Shown one piece after another: positions 1 to 9,519 of a stretch of 64,000 nt of DNA. The translations under genes and the position numbers were made by a program. Every line of letters starts with the position of its first letter. The stretch's first letter is position 1. The notes below the pieces were generated by a model that made no database searches, was not told where the DNA came from, and saw only the letters and a list, made by a program, of their open reading frames with translations. Source of the stretch: Bacillus pumilus (lineage in GTDB: Bacteria; Bacillota; Bacilli; Bacillales; Bacillaceae); assembly GCF_009937765.1 (NCBI RefSeq), contig NZ_CP047089.1, positions 3,594,272-3,658,271 on the forward strand. The letters run 5' to 3'.

Positions 1-475
1 ATGATCTCTAAATCTCCAACTGGAACACCGCGTTTGAATTGTTGATAATGAATTTTCCCATCACGATATACGGTCACGTCTAAGGTCGTAGATAACGCAT
101 TAACAACAGATGCCCCTACGCCATGCAGACCGCCAGATACTTTATAACCACTGCCGTCAAATTTACCGCCAGCGTGAAGAACAGTCATAATAACCTCTAC
201 AGCAGGACGTCCCATTTTCTCATGAATCCCAACAGGAATTCCGCGACCATTATCTTTCACTGTAATGCTATTATCCTTTTCGATTTGCACGGTAATATCT
301 GTGCAATATCCAGCTAAAGCCTCATCAATACTGTTGTCGACAATTTCCCATACAAGATGGTGAAGTCCTTTTGCACTGGTTGACCCAATGTACATTCCTG
401 GACGTTTTCTAACAGCTTCTAGTCCTTCAAGCACCTGTATCTGATTTTCATCATAACTATTATGTTGCTGTTCCA
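1..475 (-). CDS. gyrB: DNA gyrase subunit B, N-terminal part (partial)
   Basis: ATPase subunit of gyrase, which introduces negative supercoils ahead of replication forks. Only the N-terminal ~158 codons are present; the gene runs off the left edge. The protein starts [12 protein letters not shown] and carries the GHKL ATPase signatures: [10 protein letters not shown], the DNGRGIP motif and the ATP-lid segment [13 protein letters not shown]. The ATG at 475 is chosen because the text from there matches GyrB of B. subtilis. It follows remB in the conserved dnaA-dnaN-rlbA-recF-remB-gyrB order. It cannot be anything but a type II topoisomerase B subunit; GyrB rather than ParE follows from the location. 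Confidence 0.97.
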
Positions 476-533
476 TTGCCACGTACATTCACCTACACTT
501 TTCTTAAACGATATATTTATATGAATTGAGCTT

Positions 534-779
534 TTAGACTTCAATTTCAATCACAAATGAAGCACGTTTTTTGAGCGTGCTTGAGGAAAGAGGAGAGTAA
601 TAAACAGATTTAGTTGTGACGACGATGGATTTTGGTGTCCCTTGTGATAACGAAATGATTTGTCCTTCTTGTTTTTGAAGAAACTCTTCTACAACAGAAG
701 ACGACCTCATTTTGTAATCAACAATTGCGACAATCTCTCGTGTAGAAACAACACAATCATCACCTAAATGAATATACAA
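534..779 (-). CDS. remB: extracellular matrix regulator RemB (DUF370)
   Basis: Small DUF370 protein, the RemB (YaaB) paralogue of the DNA-binding matrix regulator RemA. A TTG start at 779 gives 81 codons, equal to B. subtilis RemB, and a GAGGTG ribosome site lies about 8 bases upstream. An in-frame GTG at 788 overlaps that site and is less likely. The central GTPKSIVVT and the YYSPLSSSTLKKR segments are the family hallmarks. It sits between recF and gyrB on the same strand, as in B. subtilis. Its DNA-binding role is known mainly for RemA, so the function of this copy is less certain than its family. Confidence 0.9.
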   Translation of the reverse strand: MYIHLGDDCVVSTREIVAIVDYKMRSSSVVEEFLQKQEGQIISLSQGTPKSIVVTTKSVYYSPLSSSTLKKRASFVIEIEV

Positions 780-796
780 GACCCACACCTCATTTA

Positions 797-1909
797 TCAG
801 TCAATTACTTTTCCACTGGCTACTCTGAAAATTTCCGCTTCTTTCAAGGTGGCGTGATCGATGCCTTCAACACTTGTTGTGGTGACGAAGGTCTGTACAC
901 GTCCCTGAATGGTATGGAGCAAATGAGACTGTCTGTAATCATCAAGTTCAGATAAAACATCATCGAGTAGAAGAATGGGATATTCTCCGATTTCTTCGTG
1001 TATCAAGTCGATTTCTGCCAGCTTTAGTGAAAGAGCTGTTGTTCTTTGTTGCCCTTGAGAGCCATATGTCTGAACATCCCGACCATTCACAAAGAAAAGA
1101 ATGTCATCTCTGTGAGGTCCCCACAGCGTCACTCCTCGGTCTATTTCTCTGTCTCTTAGTTTCTGAAACGATTCTTCATAGCTATTCTTTATTTTCGACA
1201 AGTCTGACGCTTCTGATACCTCTATCGCCGTGTGGTATTGGAGCGTGAGTGTTTCTAGCTCTCTAGAAATGCCAAAATGCAACGGCTGCGCCCATTTTTC
1301 GAGCTGTTTCGTAAAAGTCAGTCGTCTTTTGACAACCTTCGCTGCCGCATCAATCAATTGCTCTGTTAAAACCTCCAGCATCGCTTGATCCGTTTGCTTT
1401 CTAGTCTGCAATTGTTTCAAGTAATGATTCCGCTGAGAGAGAATTTTTTGATAGAGCGATAAATCATGCAAGTAGACAGCAGAAACTTGTCCAATCTCCA
1501 TATCGAGGAATCTTCTGCGGATTTGCGGGCTGCCCTTTACAAGACTTAAGTCCTCTGGTGCAAACATGATGGTGTTTAGCGCACCAACATAATGACTGAG
1601 CTTCTGTTGTTCAATGTGATTGACCTTGCCCTTTTTCCCTTTTTTTGAAATCACGAGCTGCATTGGGAGTGGACCATTTTTTTTGATGACTCTACCTTCT
1701 ATTTTAGCATAGTCTTGGTCCCATCGGATAAGTTCTTTATCATTTGACGTACGATGCGACTTTGCCATCGACAATACATAGATCGCTTCCATCAAGTTCG
1801 TTTTACCTTGGGCATTCTCACCGATCATGACATTCACCTTGTTGTCGAATTGAAGCTCGGTGTGTTCATAGTTTCGGTATGAAGTTAACGCCAGACTTTG
1901 AATGTACAT
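797..1909 (-). CDS. recF: DNA replication and repair protein RecF
   Basis: SMC-like ATPase that helps load RecA at single-stranded gaps together with RecO and RecR. Length is 370 aa, as in B. subtilis. Walker A GENAQGKT lies at residues 30-37, the ABC signature GSQGQQRT lies in the last quarter, and Walker B/D-loop [12 protein letters not shown] follows. It is followed by remB after a short gap and preceded by the S4-domain gene rlbA, so the genes are probably cotranscribed. Nothing is unusual. Confidence 0.97.
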   Translation of the reverse strand: MYIQSLALTSYRNYEHTELQFDNKVNVMIGENAQGKTNLMEAIYVLSMAKSHRTSNDKELIRWDQDYAKIEGRVIKKNGPLPMQLVISKKGKKGKVNHIEQQKLSHYVGALNTIMFAPEDLSLVKGSPQIRRRFLDMEIGQVSAVYLHDLSLYQKILSQRNHYLKQLQTRKQTDQAMLEVLTEQLIDAAAKVVKRRLTFTKQLEKWAQPLHFGISRELETLTLQYHTAIEVSEASDLSKIKNSYEESFQKLRDREIDRGVTLWGPHRDDILFFVNGRDVQTYGSQGQQRTTALSLKLAEIDLIHEEIGEYPILLLDDVLSELDDYRQSHLLHTIQGRVQTFVTTTSVEGIDHATLKEAEIFRVASGKVID

Positions 1910-1925
1910 GTATTGTCACCCGTTT

Positions 1926-2141
1926 CTAATTCACAACTTGAAATGTGCCATAACCTTCTATCTCGACAACATCTCCTGGGTATAGTTTGCGTCCCCGTCT
2001 ATTATCTGGCTCTTGATTAATGAACACCTCATGTTCACTCAAAAACCATTTCGCCATTCCGCCAGATTGGATGACTTCGGCTAATTTCAAAAATTGCCCT
2101 AATGTAATCATTTCTTTCTCAATGGTTATAGGATTAGGCAT
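1926..2141 (-). CDS. yaaA: S4-domain RNA-binding protein RlbA/YaaA
   Basis: A 71-residue protein made of one S4 RNA-binding domain (residues about 12-70, with WFLSEHEV and the RRGRKLYPGDVVEI turn). The ATG at 2141 has an AGAGGT ribosome site and gives the same length as B. subtilis YaaA; a longer frame starting at 2165 lacks a site. The homologue has been linked to ribosome assembly and is called RlbA in some annotations. It lies immediately upstream of recF in the origin gene cluster. Confidence 0.93.
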   Translation of the reverse strand: MPNPITIEKEMITLGQFLKLAEVIQSGGMAKWFLSEHEVFINQEPDNRRGRKLYPGDVVEIEGYGTFQVVN

Positions 2142-2245
2142 TATATCGACCTCTTTCAATATCACTAATATCTAATTGTACTAAAAAACAAGACAAGAAG
2201 GAAAGGGGGAAAGCGAACTGGGATGAAAGAAAGCATGGTAAACGA

Positions 2246-2279
2246 GAAGAAAAGCTGCTATGCACTCACACAGCAGCTA
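2246..2279 (-). terminator. intrinsic terminator of dnaA-dnaN
   Basis: A 7-bp stem AGCTGCT/AGCAGCT on the minus strand followed by a T-rich run, just after the dnaN stop. It separates dnaA-dnaN from rlbA-recF. Confidence 0.75.
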
Positions 2280-2291
2280 TTTTAGATTGAA

Positions 2292-3428
2292 TTAATATGT
2301 TCTGACTGGAAGAATCAACTGCAAGATTGAATCATCATTTGGCGTGCGCAACAGGAACGGTCTCATAGCACCAGTAAAACTTACATGAATCTCTGTTCCC
2401 TCTAATACTTTTAACGCATCTAGCATATATTTTGGACTAAAGGAGATTTTAAGGTCCTCCCCTTTAATGTCATCTGCTTGAACTGTTTCGACTACTTTAC
2501 CGATTTCAGGTGAATTAGAAGAAATCTCAAGGCTTTGTTCAGGATCAGCTGACAGCTTTACGACATTATTGCGTCCTTCTCTTGCCAAAAGTGATGCACG
2601 ATCAATGGCTTGAAGGAATTCCTTTGTGTTGACCACAACATCCGTTTTACTTTCCTGCGGGATCAGGCGAGCTGTATCTGGATAATTCCCATCCAGCAAT
2701 CTTGAGAAGAACAACACGTTTTGTGCTTTAAAGAGAACTTGAGTTTCTGTAATCACGATGCTCACAAGATCTTGCCCATCATCAAGGATTCTACTTAGCT
2801 CTGTTAAACTCTTCCCTGGAATGACGACATTGTATGAGCTTTCCTCGTCAATATCCAACTTCGCTTTTCTTAAAGCAAGACGGTGGCTATCGGTCGCTGT
2901 GCATATTAATTCACCTTTTTCCACCTTCCAGTTTACACCTGTCAAGATAGGTCGTGTTTCTGAGGTGGACACTGCAAAAACAGTTTGACGAATTAAGTTT
3001 TTAAGCAGATCTGTTGGAATTTGAAATGCATGATGCTCTTCAATTTGCGGAAGATGCGGATACTCTTCAGCATCTAAGCCGTTTAAGTTAAATTCTGCTG
3101 AACCAGAACGAATGATGGTGAGGTGATTTTGTTCTACTTCAATTTCGACAGTAGCCATTGGCAGTTTCTTCACAATTTCACTAAAGAAGCGAGCCTGAAG
3201 CACAATACTTCCTGGACGATCAATCGTAATTACTTCTAAATCTCCATCTCTTTGAGGAATAAAGGATTCAATTGAGATATCAGAGTCACTTCCTGTGAGA
3301 GAAACCCCCTCATCAGATGCTACAATTTTTATCCCTGTCAAAATAGGTATCGTTGTTCTAGAGGATACGGCCTTTAATACATCTTGGACACTTTCGACAA
3401 GACGATCTTTTTGAATCGTGAATTTCAT
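2292..3428 (-). CDS. dnaN: DNA polymerase III beta sliding clamp
   Basis: Ring-shaped processivity factor that tethers replicative polymerase to DNA. From the ATG at 3428 (MKFTIQKDRL) the protein is 378 aa, exactly the B. subtilis length. An AGGAGGACC site lies just upstream. The open frame continues up to 3557, but that extension runs through the DnaA boxes of oriC and has no homologous sequence. The C-terminus LILPVRTY is typical of Firmicute clamps. It forms an operon with dnaA. Confidence 0.98.
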   Translation of the reverse strand: MKFTIQKDRLVESVQDVLKAVSSRTTIPILTGIKIVASDEGVSLTGSDSDISIESFIPQRDGDLEVITIDRPGSIVLQARFFSEIVKKLPMATVEIEVEQNHLTIIRSGSAEFNLNGLDAEEYPHLPQIEEHHAFQIPTDLLKNLIRQTVFAVSTSETRPILTGVNWKVEKGELICTATDSHRLALRKAKLDIDEESSYNVVIPGKSLTELSRILDDGQDLVSIVITETQVLFKAQNVLFFSRLLDGNYPDTARLIPQESKTDVVVNTKEFLQAIDRASLLAREGRNNVVKLSADPEQSLEISSNSPEIGKVVETVQADDIKGEDLKISFSPKYMLDALKVLEGTEIHVSFTGAMRPFLLRTPNDDSILQLILPVRTY

Positions 3429-3624
3429 AGTGGTCCTCCTAAATTTTCTTAATGACATGTATATATATTTTATTAATAAAAATCGTAGAAGTAATAGTAG
3501 GGCTTGTGAATATGTGGATAAGTCGGTAAAAAGAAAGGAAAGACAGCCTATCCACATGTGGACAGACTGTGTATGACTATGCTCTAGTTATTCACATTTT
3601 CCCGTACTTATTATATCAGCTAGG
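3429..3624 (-). other. oriC: oriC part 2: AT-rich unwinding region and DnaA boxes between dnaA and dnaN (incC-like)
   Basis: The dnaA-dnaN spacer holds TGTGGATAA at 3513-3521 (perfect box), CTATCCACA at 3548-3556, TGTGGACAG at 3557-3565 and TTATTCACA at 3588-3596. Next to them is an AT-rich stretch (about 3458-3483, TATATATATTTTATTAATAA) that fits the duplex unwinding element. B. subtilis has the same bipartite plan, with the unwinding element on the dnaN side. Confidence 0.9.
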
Positions 3625-4965
3625 TTATTTTAATTGTTCTTTTATTTCTTTGACATGCTGCTGAAGCTGTTCATCCTCAACCATTAATTTCGAAATCTTC
3701 TCATGAGCGTGAATGACAGTCGTATGATCACGACCTCCAAATTCTTCTCCTATTTTAGGCAGAGAGGAATCGGTCATTTCTCTAGAGAGATACATGGCAA
3801 TTTGTCTTGGATAAGCAACTGACTTCGTACGTTTCTTCGCTTTGAAATCCTCTAAACGGATATTAAATTGCTGCCCTACAATTCTTTGAATATCTTTAAT
3901 TGTAATGACCCTTGGCTTCGACGAAGGAATGATGTCCTTTAGCGCCTCAGCTGCTAGATCCGCATTAATGTCTTTATTAATTAAAGAAGAGTAAGCAACG
4001 ACACGAATCAAAGCACCCTCCAGTTCACGAATGTTGCTGTCGATTTGATTGGCAATATAGAGCATCACTTCATTCGGAATATCTAATCCCTCTGCTTTTG
4101 CCTTTTTTCGTAAAATCGCAATACGCGTTTCTAAATCTGGCGGGGTAATGTCCGTGATTAGGCCCCATTCGAATCGAGAGCGTAATCTGTCTTCAAGTGT
4201 CGGAATTTCTTTCGGCGGCCGGTCACTAGAAATGACGATTTGCTTACTTTCTTCGTGAAGTGTGTTGAATGTATGGAAAAACTCTTCTTGTGTTTGTTCT
4301 TTTCCTGCTAAAAATTGAATATCATCTATCAAAAGCACATCGACATTCCGATAGCGATTACGGAAATCGACAGCTTTGTTGTCTCGGATTGAGTTGATAA
4401 ATTCATTTGTAAATTTTTCAGATGATAGATAGACCACTTTGGCTGATGGATTATGGTCGATGACATAATGACCAATCGCATGCATCAAGTGAGTCTTTCC
4501 TAAACCAACGCCCCCATAAATAAAGAGCGGATTATATGCTTTTGCTGGTGCTTCCGCAACTGCAAGTGAAGCGGCATGCGCAAATCGGTTGCCTGAACCA
4601 ATAACAAAAGTATCAAATGTATATTTTGGATTCAGCATATTTTGTGGAATATCGACGGGATCTTCTTTAGACATCTTTTTAATTGGAGACTTTGGCATAG
4701 CTTCCACTTCATCCTGATTTTGAGGAATAATAAATTTAATGCTGAGCTCTTCACCTGTCAGTTCGTAGATGGTATCAGCAATTAAGTGAAGATATCTTGA
4801 TTCCAACCAGTCTCTAGCAAATTCATTAGGTGCTGTAATTGTGAGCGTATCACCTTGAAGAGAATGGGCTTTTGTCGATTTCATCCATGTCTCAAAACTA
4901 GGTTTGCTCAACTTTGTCTCTATTTTTTGAAGTGCTTTATTCCACAGATCCAAAATATTTTCCAT
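3625..4965 (-). CDS. dnaA: chromosomal replication initiator DnaA
   Basis: AAA+ initiator that binds DnaA boxes, melts oriC and loads helicase; it also acts as a transcription factor. The ATG at 4965 gives 446 aa, as in B. subtilis, behind an AAGGAGG site. Domain I is at residues 1-~80, a short linker ends near 110, and Walker [10 protein letters not shown] lies at 151-159 with Walker B LLIDDIQF after it. The C-terminal helix-turn-helix carries the DnaA signature [15 protein letters not shown]. It is flanked on both sides by DnaA-box clusters, consistent with autoregulation. Confidence 0.99.
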   Translation of the reverse strand: MENILDLWNKALQKIETKLSKPSFETWMKSTKAHSLQGDTLTITAPNEFARDWLESRYLHLIADTIYELTGEELSIKFIIPQNQDEVEAMPKSPIKKMSKEDPVDIPQNMLNPKYTFDTFVIGSGNRFAHAASLAVAEAPAKAYNPLFIYGGVGLGKTHLMHAIGHYVIDHNPSAKVVYLSSEKFTNEFINSIRDNKAVDFRNRYRNVDVLLIDDIQFLAGKEQTQEEFFHTFNTLHEESKQIVISSDRPPKEIPTLEDRLRSRFEWGLITDITPPDLETRIAILRKKAKAEGLDIPNEVMLYIANQIDSNIRELEGALIRVVAYSSLINKDINADLAAEALKDIIPSSKPRVITIKDIQRIVGQQFNIRLEDFKAKKRTKSVAYPRQIAMYLSREMTDSSLPKIGEEFGGRDHTTVIHAHEKISKLMVEDEQLQQHVKEIKEQLK

Positions 4966-5079
4966 AAGGCTTCTCCCCCCTCCTTTTCTTTTTAAAATGA
5001 CCAGTATCAAACTGTTATAGAACACGAAAAAGAGCAAATGGTCATCACCATTCGTGCACATACATTGTTGAAAACAAAT

Positions 5080-5108
5080 AATATAGTAGAAAAACGTCTT
5101 TTCGACAA
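5080..5108 (-). promoter_or_regulatory. sigma-A promoter of dnaA
   Basis: On the minus strand, -35 TTGTCG (5103-5108) and -10 TATATT (5080-5085) are separated by exactly 17 bases. It lies about 115 bases before the dnaA start and next to the DnaA-box cluster, so DnaA could repress it. Confidence 0.7.
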
Positions 5109-5117
5109 ATCACACAG

Positions 5118-5383
5118 TCTGTGGATAAACAATTCAACAATCTGTGTAATATCTTTCCACAGGTTGTCCACAATTTGTGGATAACATAAATAGGTCAGAT
5201 AAGTAATTAAGAGTTAAAACACAAATATAATATCAAAATAAACAAGATGGCGCAATGGGTGTCACAAACTTATCCACACACTTTACATCCTGTTGAAAAA
5301 TAATTATCCACATCAGTTATTTGTGTGAAAAAAATGTCGATAATGAATGTGGATAGTCTAAATATGCCAAAAACATATCCACA
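5118..5383. other. oriC: oriC part 1: DnaA-box cluster upstream of dnaA (incA/B-like)
   Basis: Perfect boxes (TTATCCACA or its complement) lie at 5120-5128, 5176-5184, 5270-5278 and 5304-5312. One-mismatch boxes lie at 5164-5172 (TTGTCCACA), 5349-5357 (TGTGGATAG) and 5375-5383 (ATATCCACA). Both orientations occur. The 620-base dnaA-rpmH spacer contains no gene, and its position corresponds to the incA/incB box region of B. subtilis oriC. Confidence 0.93.
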
Positions 5384-5438
5384 CCCTTGTTTTGGAGACC
5401 TTTTAGGAGGAAAAAGAGAAGAAAATGTTAGAAACTAA

Positions 5439-5719
<281 letters not shown>

Positions 5720-5720
<1 letters not shown>

Positions 5721-5749
5721 GCCACTGAATAATGTCAGTGGTCTTTTTT
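5720..5749 (+). terminator. intrinsic terminator after rpmH
   Basis: Stem GGCCACTGA/TCAGTGGTC followed by six T, directly after the rpmH stop. Partial readthrough could still feed rnpA. Confidence 0.85.
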
Positions 5750-5798
5750 ACATAAAATCGTAAATGAACTGTCAGTTTTTATCGGAGTGGAAGAAAAC

Positions 5799-6158
5799 AT
5801 GAAGAAGCGAAACAGGCTAAAAAAAAATGAAGAGTTTCAAAAAGTGTTTAAAAAAGGTCAATCAATGGCGAATCGTCAATTCGTTATTTACCAGCTGGAT
5901 CAACCAAATCAAGATGAACTGCGTTTAGGATTGTCTGTGAGTAAGAAGATTGGTAATGCAGTGATGAGAAATCGAATTAAACGACTGATCCGTCAGGTGT
6001 TTTTAGAGGAAGGTCATAAGTTAAAGCAAGAAAAAGACTACATTGTCATTGCGAGAAAACCAGCAAGTGAATTGACCTTTGAAGAAACAAAGAAGTCTCT
6101 CCAACATTTATTTAGAAAATCCGCTGTTTATCAACAACAACCGAAAAAGTCTTCGTAA
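5799..6158 (+). CDS. rnpA: ribonuclease P protein component
   Basis: Protein subunit of RNase P, which trims tRNA 5' leaders. The ATG at 5799 gives 119 aa starting [13 protein letters not shown]; an in-frame GTG at 5787 overlaps the GGAG site and is rejected. The RNR box [16 protein letters not shown], the defining RNA-binding helix, is intact in the middle of the protein. It lies between rpmH and spoIIIJ as expected. Confidence 0.97.
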   Translation: MKKRNRLKKNEEFQKVFKKGQSMANRQFVIYQLDQPNQDELRLGLSVSKKIGNAVMRNRIKRLIRQVFLEEGHKLKQEKDYIVIARKPASELTFEETKKSLQHLFRKSAVYQQQPKKSS

Positions 6159-6319
6159 TAGAAACTTTCGTTGAATCAATTTTTAAAAGCGCTTCCTTCA
6201 TCTAGTGAATTAAAATGAAACCACCACTTTGTAATGAAAAAATGTTACCATACTGATTAGGTGAGTCACTTTCGTAATCATTTCCAACTTAAATATAGTT
6301 TGAAGTAATGGGAGGAATC

Positions 6320-7099
6320 TTGTTGAAAAGGCGATTATTACTAATATTTAGCTTGATTGGCGCATTGGTTCTATTGGCAGGATGTACACAAATTAATGAA
6401 CCAATCACATCAGATAGTAAGGGATTCTGGAACTCTTATATTGTTTACCCGCTATCTCAATTAATCACGTACATGGCAAATTTGACTGGTGAAAACTACG
6501 GAGTTGCGATCATTATTGTGACACTGTTAATCCGCTTGCTCATTTTACCATTAATGATTAAGCAGTTAAGAAGTACAAAAGCAATGCAAGCATTGCAGCC
6601 TGAACTGAAAAAGCTTCGTGAAAAATATAGCTCTAAAGATCAAAAAACTCAGCAGCAGCTTCAGCAGGAAACAATGGCTCTTTTCCAAAAAAATGGCGTC
6701 AATCCATTAGCCGGATGTTTCCCGATTTTAATTCAGATGCCAATCCTAATCGGATTCTATCATGCGATTATGAGAACAGCTGAAATTAAAAAGCATACTT
6801 TCTTATGGTTTGACTTAGGCAGTCCAGATCCATTATTCCTATTACCGATCATTGCGGGGGTAGCTACTTTCATTCAGCAAAAACTGATGATGGCTGGAAA
6901 TCCTTCGGACAACCCTCAAATGGCGATCATGTTATGGGTTATGCCGATTATGATCATTGTATTTGCTATTAGTTTCCCAGCAGCACTTTCATTGTACTGG
7001 GTTGTAGGTAACATTTTCATGATCATCCAAACATTAGTGATTAAAACTCCTCAAGTAAAATTAGATACAAAAGAAAAAGCTGGCGGGAATAAAAAATGA
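6320..7099 (+). CDS. spoIIIJ: membrane protein insertase SpoIIIJ (YidC1)
   Basis: Sec-associated insertase that folds membrane proteins and is needed in sporulation to activate sigma-G through the SpoIIIA-SpoIIQ channel. The N-terminus has a lipoprotein signal ending LVLLAGC, followed by five membrane segments and the conserved [23 protein letters not shown] block. The ATG at 6308 lies inside the ribosome site GGGAGG, so translation probably starts at TTG 6320 or TTG 6323 (about 259 aa; the B. subtilis protein is 261). The stop overlaps the jag start (ATGA). Confidence 0.96.
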   Translation: MLKRRLLLIFSLIGALVLLAGCTQINEPITSDSKGFWNSYIVYPLSQLITYMANLTGENYGVAIIIVTLLIRLLILPLMIKQLRSTKAMQALQPELKKLREKYSSKDQKTQQQLQQETMALFQKNGVNPLAGCFPILIQMPILIGFYHAIMRTAEIKKHTFLWFDLGSPDPLFLLPIIAGVATFIQQKLMMAGNPSDNPQMAIMLWVMPIMIIVFAISFPAALSLYWVVGNIFMIIQTLVIKTPQVKLDTKEKAGGNKK

Positions 7100-7719
7100 A
7101 GGAAATAACTGCTGTCGGTCGCACAATCGAAGAAGCAGTAGATTCCGGACTTAAACAAATTCAGCTTCTAAAAGAAGAAGTAGACATCACAATTGTGGAT
7201 GAAGGAAATAAAGGGTTTTTAGGATTATTTGGTAAAAGACAAGCTGTAGTCAAATTGGTAGAAAAGAGAAATGCTCTTAAATTAGCTACACAATATTTAG
7301 ATAATATTGTTAAATCCATTGATCCTAAAGCGAAGATTGTTTCCAAACAGGAGCCGAAAAAGATTTCTTTCCATATTGATGGAGATAAAACGTCATTAAT
7401 GATTGGAAAAAGAGGACAAACTTTGTACTCTTTAGAAACTTTGGTACAGTTAGTGTTTAATCGCTATTCTGATCAGTATCATCATATTACCATTGATATT
7501 GGAGATTATAGGAAGAAGCGACAAGAAGCACTTGAACAATATGCCGTCAAGACGGCAAACAAAGTTTTAAAAACGAAGAGAAAAGTTCACTTAGAACCAA
7601 TGCCTTCGAACGAACGAAAAGTAATTCATGATACGATCGCTACTTTTTCTAAAGAACTAGCAACGGCATCGGAAGATACAGGTAGTAAGCGTCATGTAGT
7701 GGTGCTGTATAAAAAATAA
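7096..7719 (+). CDS. jag: RNA-binding protein Jag/KhpB
   Basis: Three-domain protein: an N-terminal Jag domain (residues 1-~50, [12 protein letters not shown]), then a KH domain with the GxxG-like turn [13 protein letters not shown], then a C-terminal R3H domain (RKVIHDTIA). It is called KhpB in streptococci and binds RNA with KhpA. It is translationally coupled to spoIIIJ by a 4-base overlap. Length of 207 aa is normal. Confidence 0.96.
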   Translation: MKEITAVGRTIEEAVDSGLKQIQLLKEEVDITIVDEGNKGFLGLFGKRQAVVKLVEKRNALKLATQYLDNIVKSIDPKAKIVSKQEPKKISFHIDGDKTSLMIGKRGQTLYSLETLVQLVFNRYSDQYHHITIDIGDYRKKRQEALEQYAVKTANKVLKTKRKVHLEPMPSNERKVIHDTIATFSKELATASEDTGSKRHVVVLYKK

Positions 7720-7724
7720 CAGAA

Positions 7725-7763
7725 AGACTAGAATTCAGCAAAGCTGGATTTTAGTCTTTTTTT
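7725..7763 (+). terminator. intrinsic terminator after jag
   Basis: Long imperfect stem AGACTAGAATTCAGC/GCTGGATTTTAGTCT followed by seven T. Confidence 0.85.
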
Positions 7764-7923
7764 ATTGAAAAATTGTGTATCTATAGAAGATTCATCCTTT
7801 ATTTCTAAAAAGTTAGGGTGTAAGTTGAGTCGAAAATGCCATTTTTACAAGTAAACAAAGGCATCGGGGCGTTTAAATTTATCGGGTTTCGGTGTAAGAT
7901 GTGAAGATAAGTTTAGAACGTCG

Positions 7924-7981
7924 TTATTCACATGTGGATAAGTTAAGTGTTAAAATAGATAGGATGCAAAGCTGTGGATAA
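7924..7981. promoter_or_regulatory. DnaA-box cluster upstream of trmE
   Basis: TTATTCACA at 7924-7932, then perfect TGTGGATAA boxes at 7933-7941 and 7973-7981. The 360-base jag-trmE spacer holds no gene. Established knowledge: B. subtilis has DnaA-box clusters outside oriC, including one in front of this gene (thdF/trmE), used to regulate initiation or transcription. Confidence 0.8.
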
Positions 7982-8122
7982 TTGGATAGAGGATACTTTC
8001 ACTTCGCTTTCATTTATGGTATCTTTAAATTTTGGATTAAGCGTTTTTGATATAGAGATGGACAACGTCCATTTAATAGATAAAAGACTGTCTATTAAAG
8101 TAGAGAAAGAGGTGATTGAGCG

Positions 8123-9502
8123 ATGGATACAATTGCAGCCATTTCGACACCGATGGGTGAAGGAGCAATCGCGATTATTCGTTTAAGTGGGCCTGAAGCG
8201 GTGCAGATCGCTGATAGGATGTATAAAGGACCTAAGGAGAAAAAACTTGTATCAGTGGATTCTCATACCATCCATTATGGTCATATTGTGGATGCAAGAA
8301 CTGATCAAGTAATAGAAGAGGTCATGGTGTCAGTACTTCGAGCGCCAAAAACATTTACGAGAGAAGACGTTATTGAGATTAACTGCCATGGCGGAATTGT
8401 AACGGTCAATAAAGTATTGCAGCTTGCTTTAAGAGAAGGAGCAAGATTAGCGGAGCCAGGTGAGTTCACAAAGCGTGCTTTCTTAAATGGAAGAATAGAT
8501 CTATCGCAAGCAGAGGCTGTCATGGACTTGATTCGGGCAAAGACGGATCGGGCGATGAATGTAGCGATCACTCAAATGGAGGGACGTCTCTCCGGTTTGG
8601 TTCAGCGACTGCGCGGCGAGATCCTAGAAACATTGGCGCATATTGAAGTCAATATTGACTACCCTGAGTATGACGATGTTGAAGAAATGACACATCGCGT
8701 CTTAGTGGAAAAAGCGACATCGGTCAAAAAAGAAATTGAGTCGCTACTCTCGACTTCTCACCAAGGGAAAATTCTTCGAGAGGGCTTATCCACTGTCATT
8801 ATAGGAAGGCCAAATGTTGGAAAGTCTTCCTTGTTGAATAGCCTTGTACAGGAAACAAAGGCCATTGTCACAGATATTCCTGGAACTACGAGAGACGTTA
8901 TTGAGGAATATGTGAATGTACGAGGCGTACCTCTCCGTCTAGTCGATACTGCGGGTATACGTGAGACAGAGGACATTGTTGAGCGTATAGGGGTTGAACG
9001 ATCTAGACAGGTCTTAAAAGAAGCTGACCTGATTTTACTTGTGCTCAATTATAGCGAAGAATTATCGGAAGAAGATATTAAACTTTTTGAGGCTGTCTCA
9101 GGTATGGATATCATCGTGATTGTGAATAAGACAGACCTTGAGCCTAAGCTTGATGTAGAAAAGGTCAAGCAGTTAGCAAAGGATCGTCCGGTGGTCACTA
9201 CATCATTATTACAAGAAAAGGGCATTGATGAGCTTGAAATGGCAATTCAATCACTGTTCTTCACTGGATCAATTGAAAGTGGAGATTTAACGTATGTAAG
9301 TAATACAAGGCATATTGCTCTTCTTCAGGCAGCAAAACAATCAATTGAAGATGCACTTGAAGGAATTGAAATGGATGTACCAATCGACATTGTTCAAATA
9401 GATTTAACACGCTGCTGGGAACAGCTCGGTGAAATTATAGGAGATGCTGTTCATGAAAGCTTGATTGATCAGTTATTCTCTCAATTCTGTTTAGGAAAGT
9501 AA
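8123..9502 (+). CDS. mnmE: tRNA modification GTPase MnmE (TrmE)
   Basis: GTPase that with MnmG installs the cmnm5 group on uridine 34 of certain tRNAs. Length is 459 aa. The N-terminal tetrahydrofolate-binding domain begins [20 protein letters not shown]. The G domain has GRPNVGKSS near residue 230, DIPGTTRD and NKTD. The C-terminus ends in the catalytic CLGK motif. An AGAGGTG site precedes the ATG. The next gene is its partner mnmG, 17 bases downstream, so they form an operon. Confidence 0.98.
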   Translation: MDTIAAISTPMGEGAIAIIRLSGPEAVQIADRMYKGPKEKKLVSVDSHTIHYGHIVDARTDQVIEEVMVSVLRAPKTFTREDVIEINCHGGIVTVNKVLQLALREGARLAEPGEFTKRAFLNGRIDLSQAEAVMDLIRAKTDRAMNVAITQMEGRLSGLVQRLRGEILETLAHIEVNIDYPEYDDVEEMTHRVLVEKATSVKKEIESLLSTSHQGKILREGLSTVIIGRPNVGKSSLLNSLVQETKAIVTDIPGTTRDVIEEYVNVRGVPLRLVDTAGIRETEDIVERIGVERSRQVLKEADLILLVLNYSEELSEEDIKLFEAVSGMDIIVIVNKTDLEPKLDVEKVKQLAKDRPVVTTSLLQEKGIDELEMAIQSLFFTGSIESGDLTYVSNTRHIALLQAAKQSIEDALEGIEMDVPIDIVQIDLTRCWEQLGEIIGDAVHESLIDQLFSQFCLGK

Positions 9503-9519
9503 AGGGAGGAACATAAGAA

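Noticed and set aside
3429-3557. N-terminal extension of dnaN
   Set aside because: It would cover DnaA boxes, lacks a ribosome site near its start and makes the clamp longer than any homologue.
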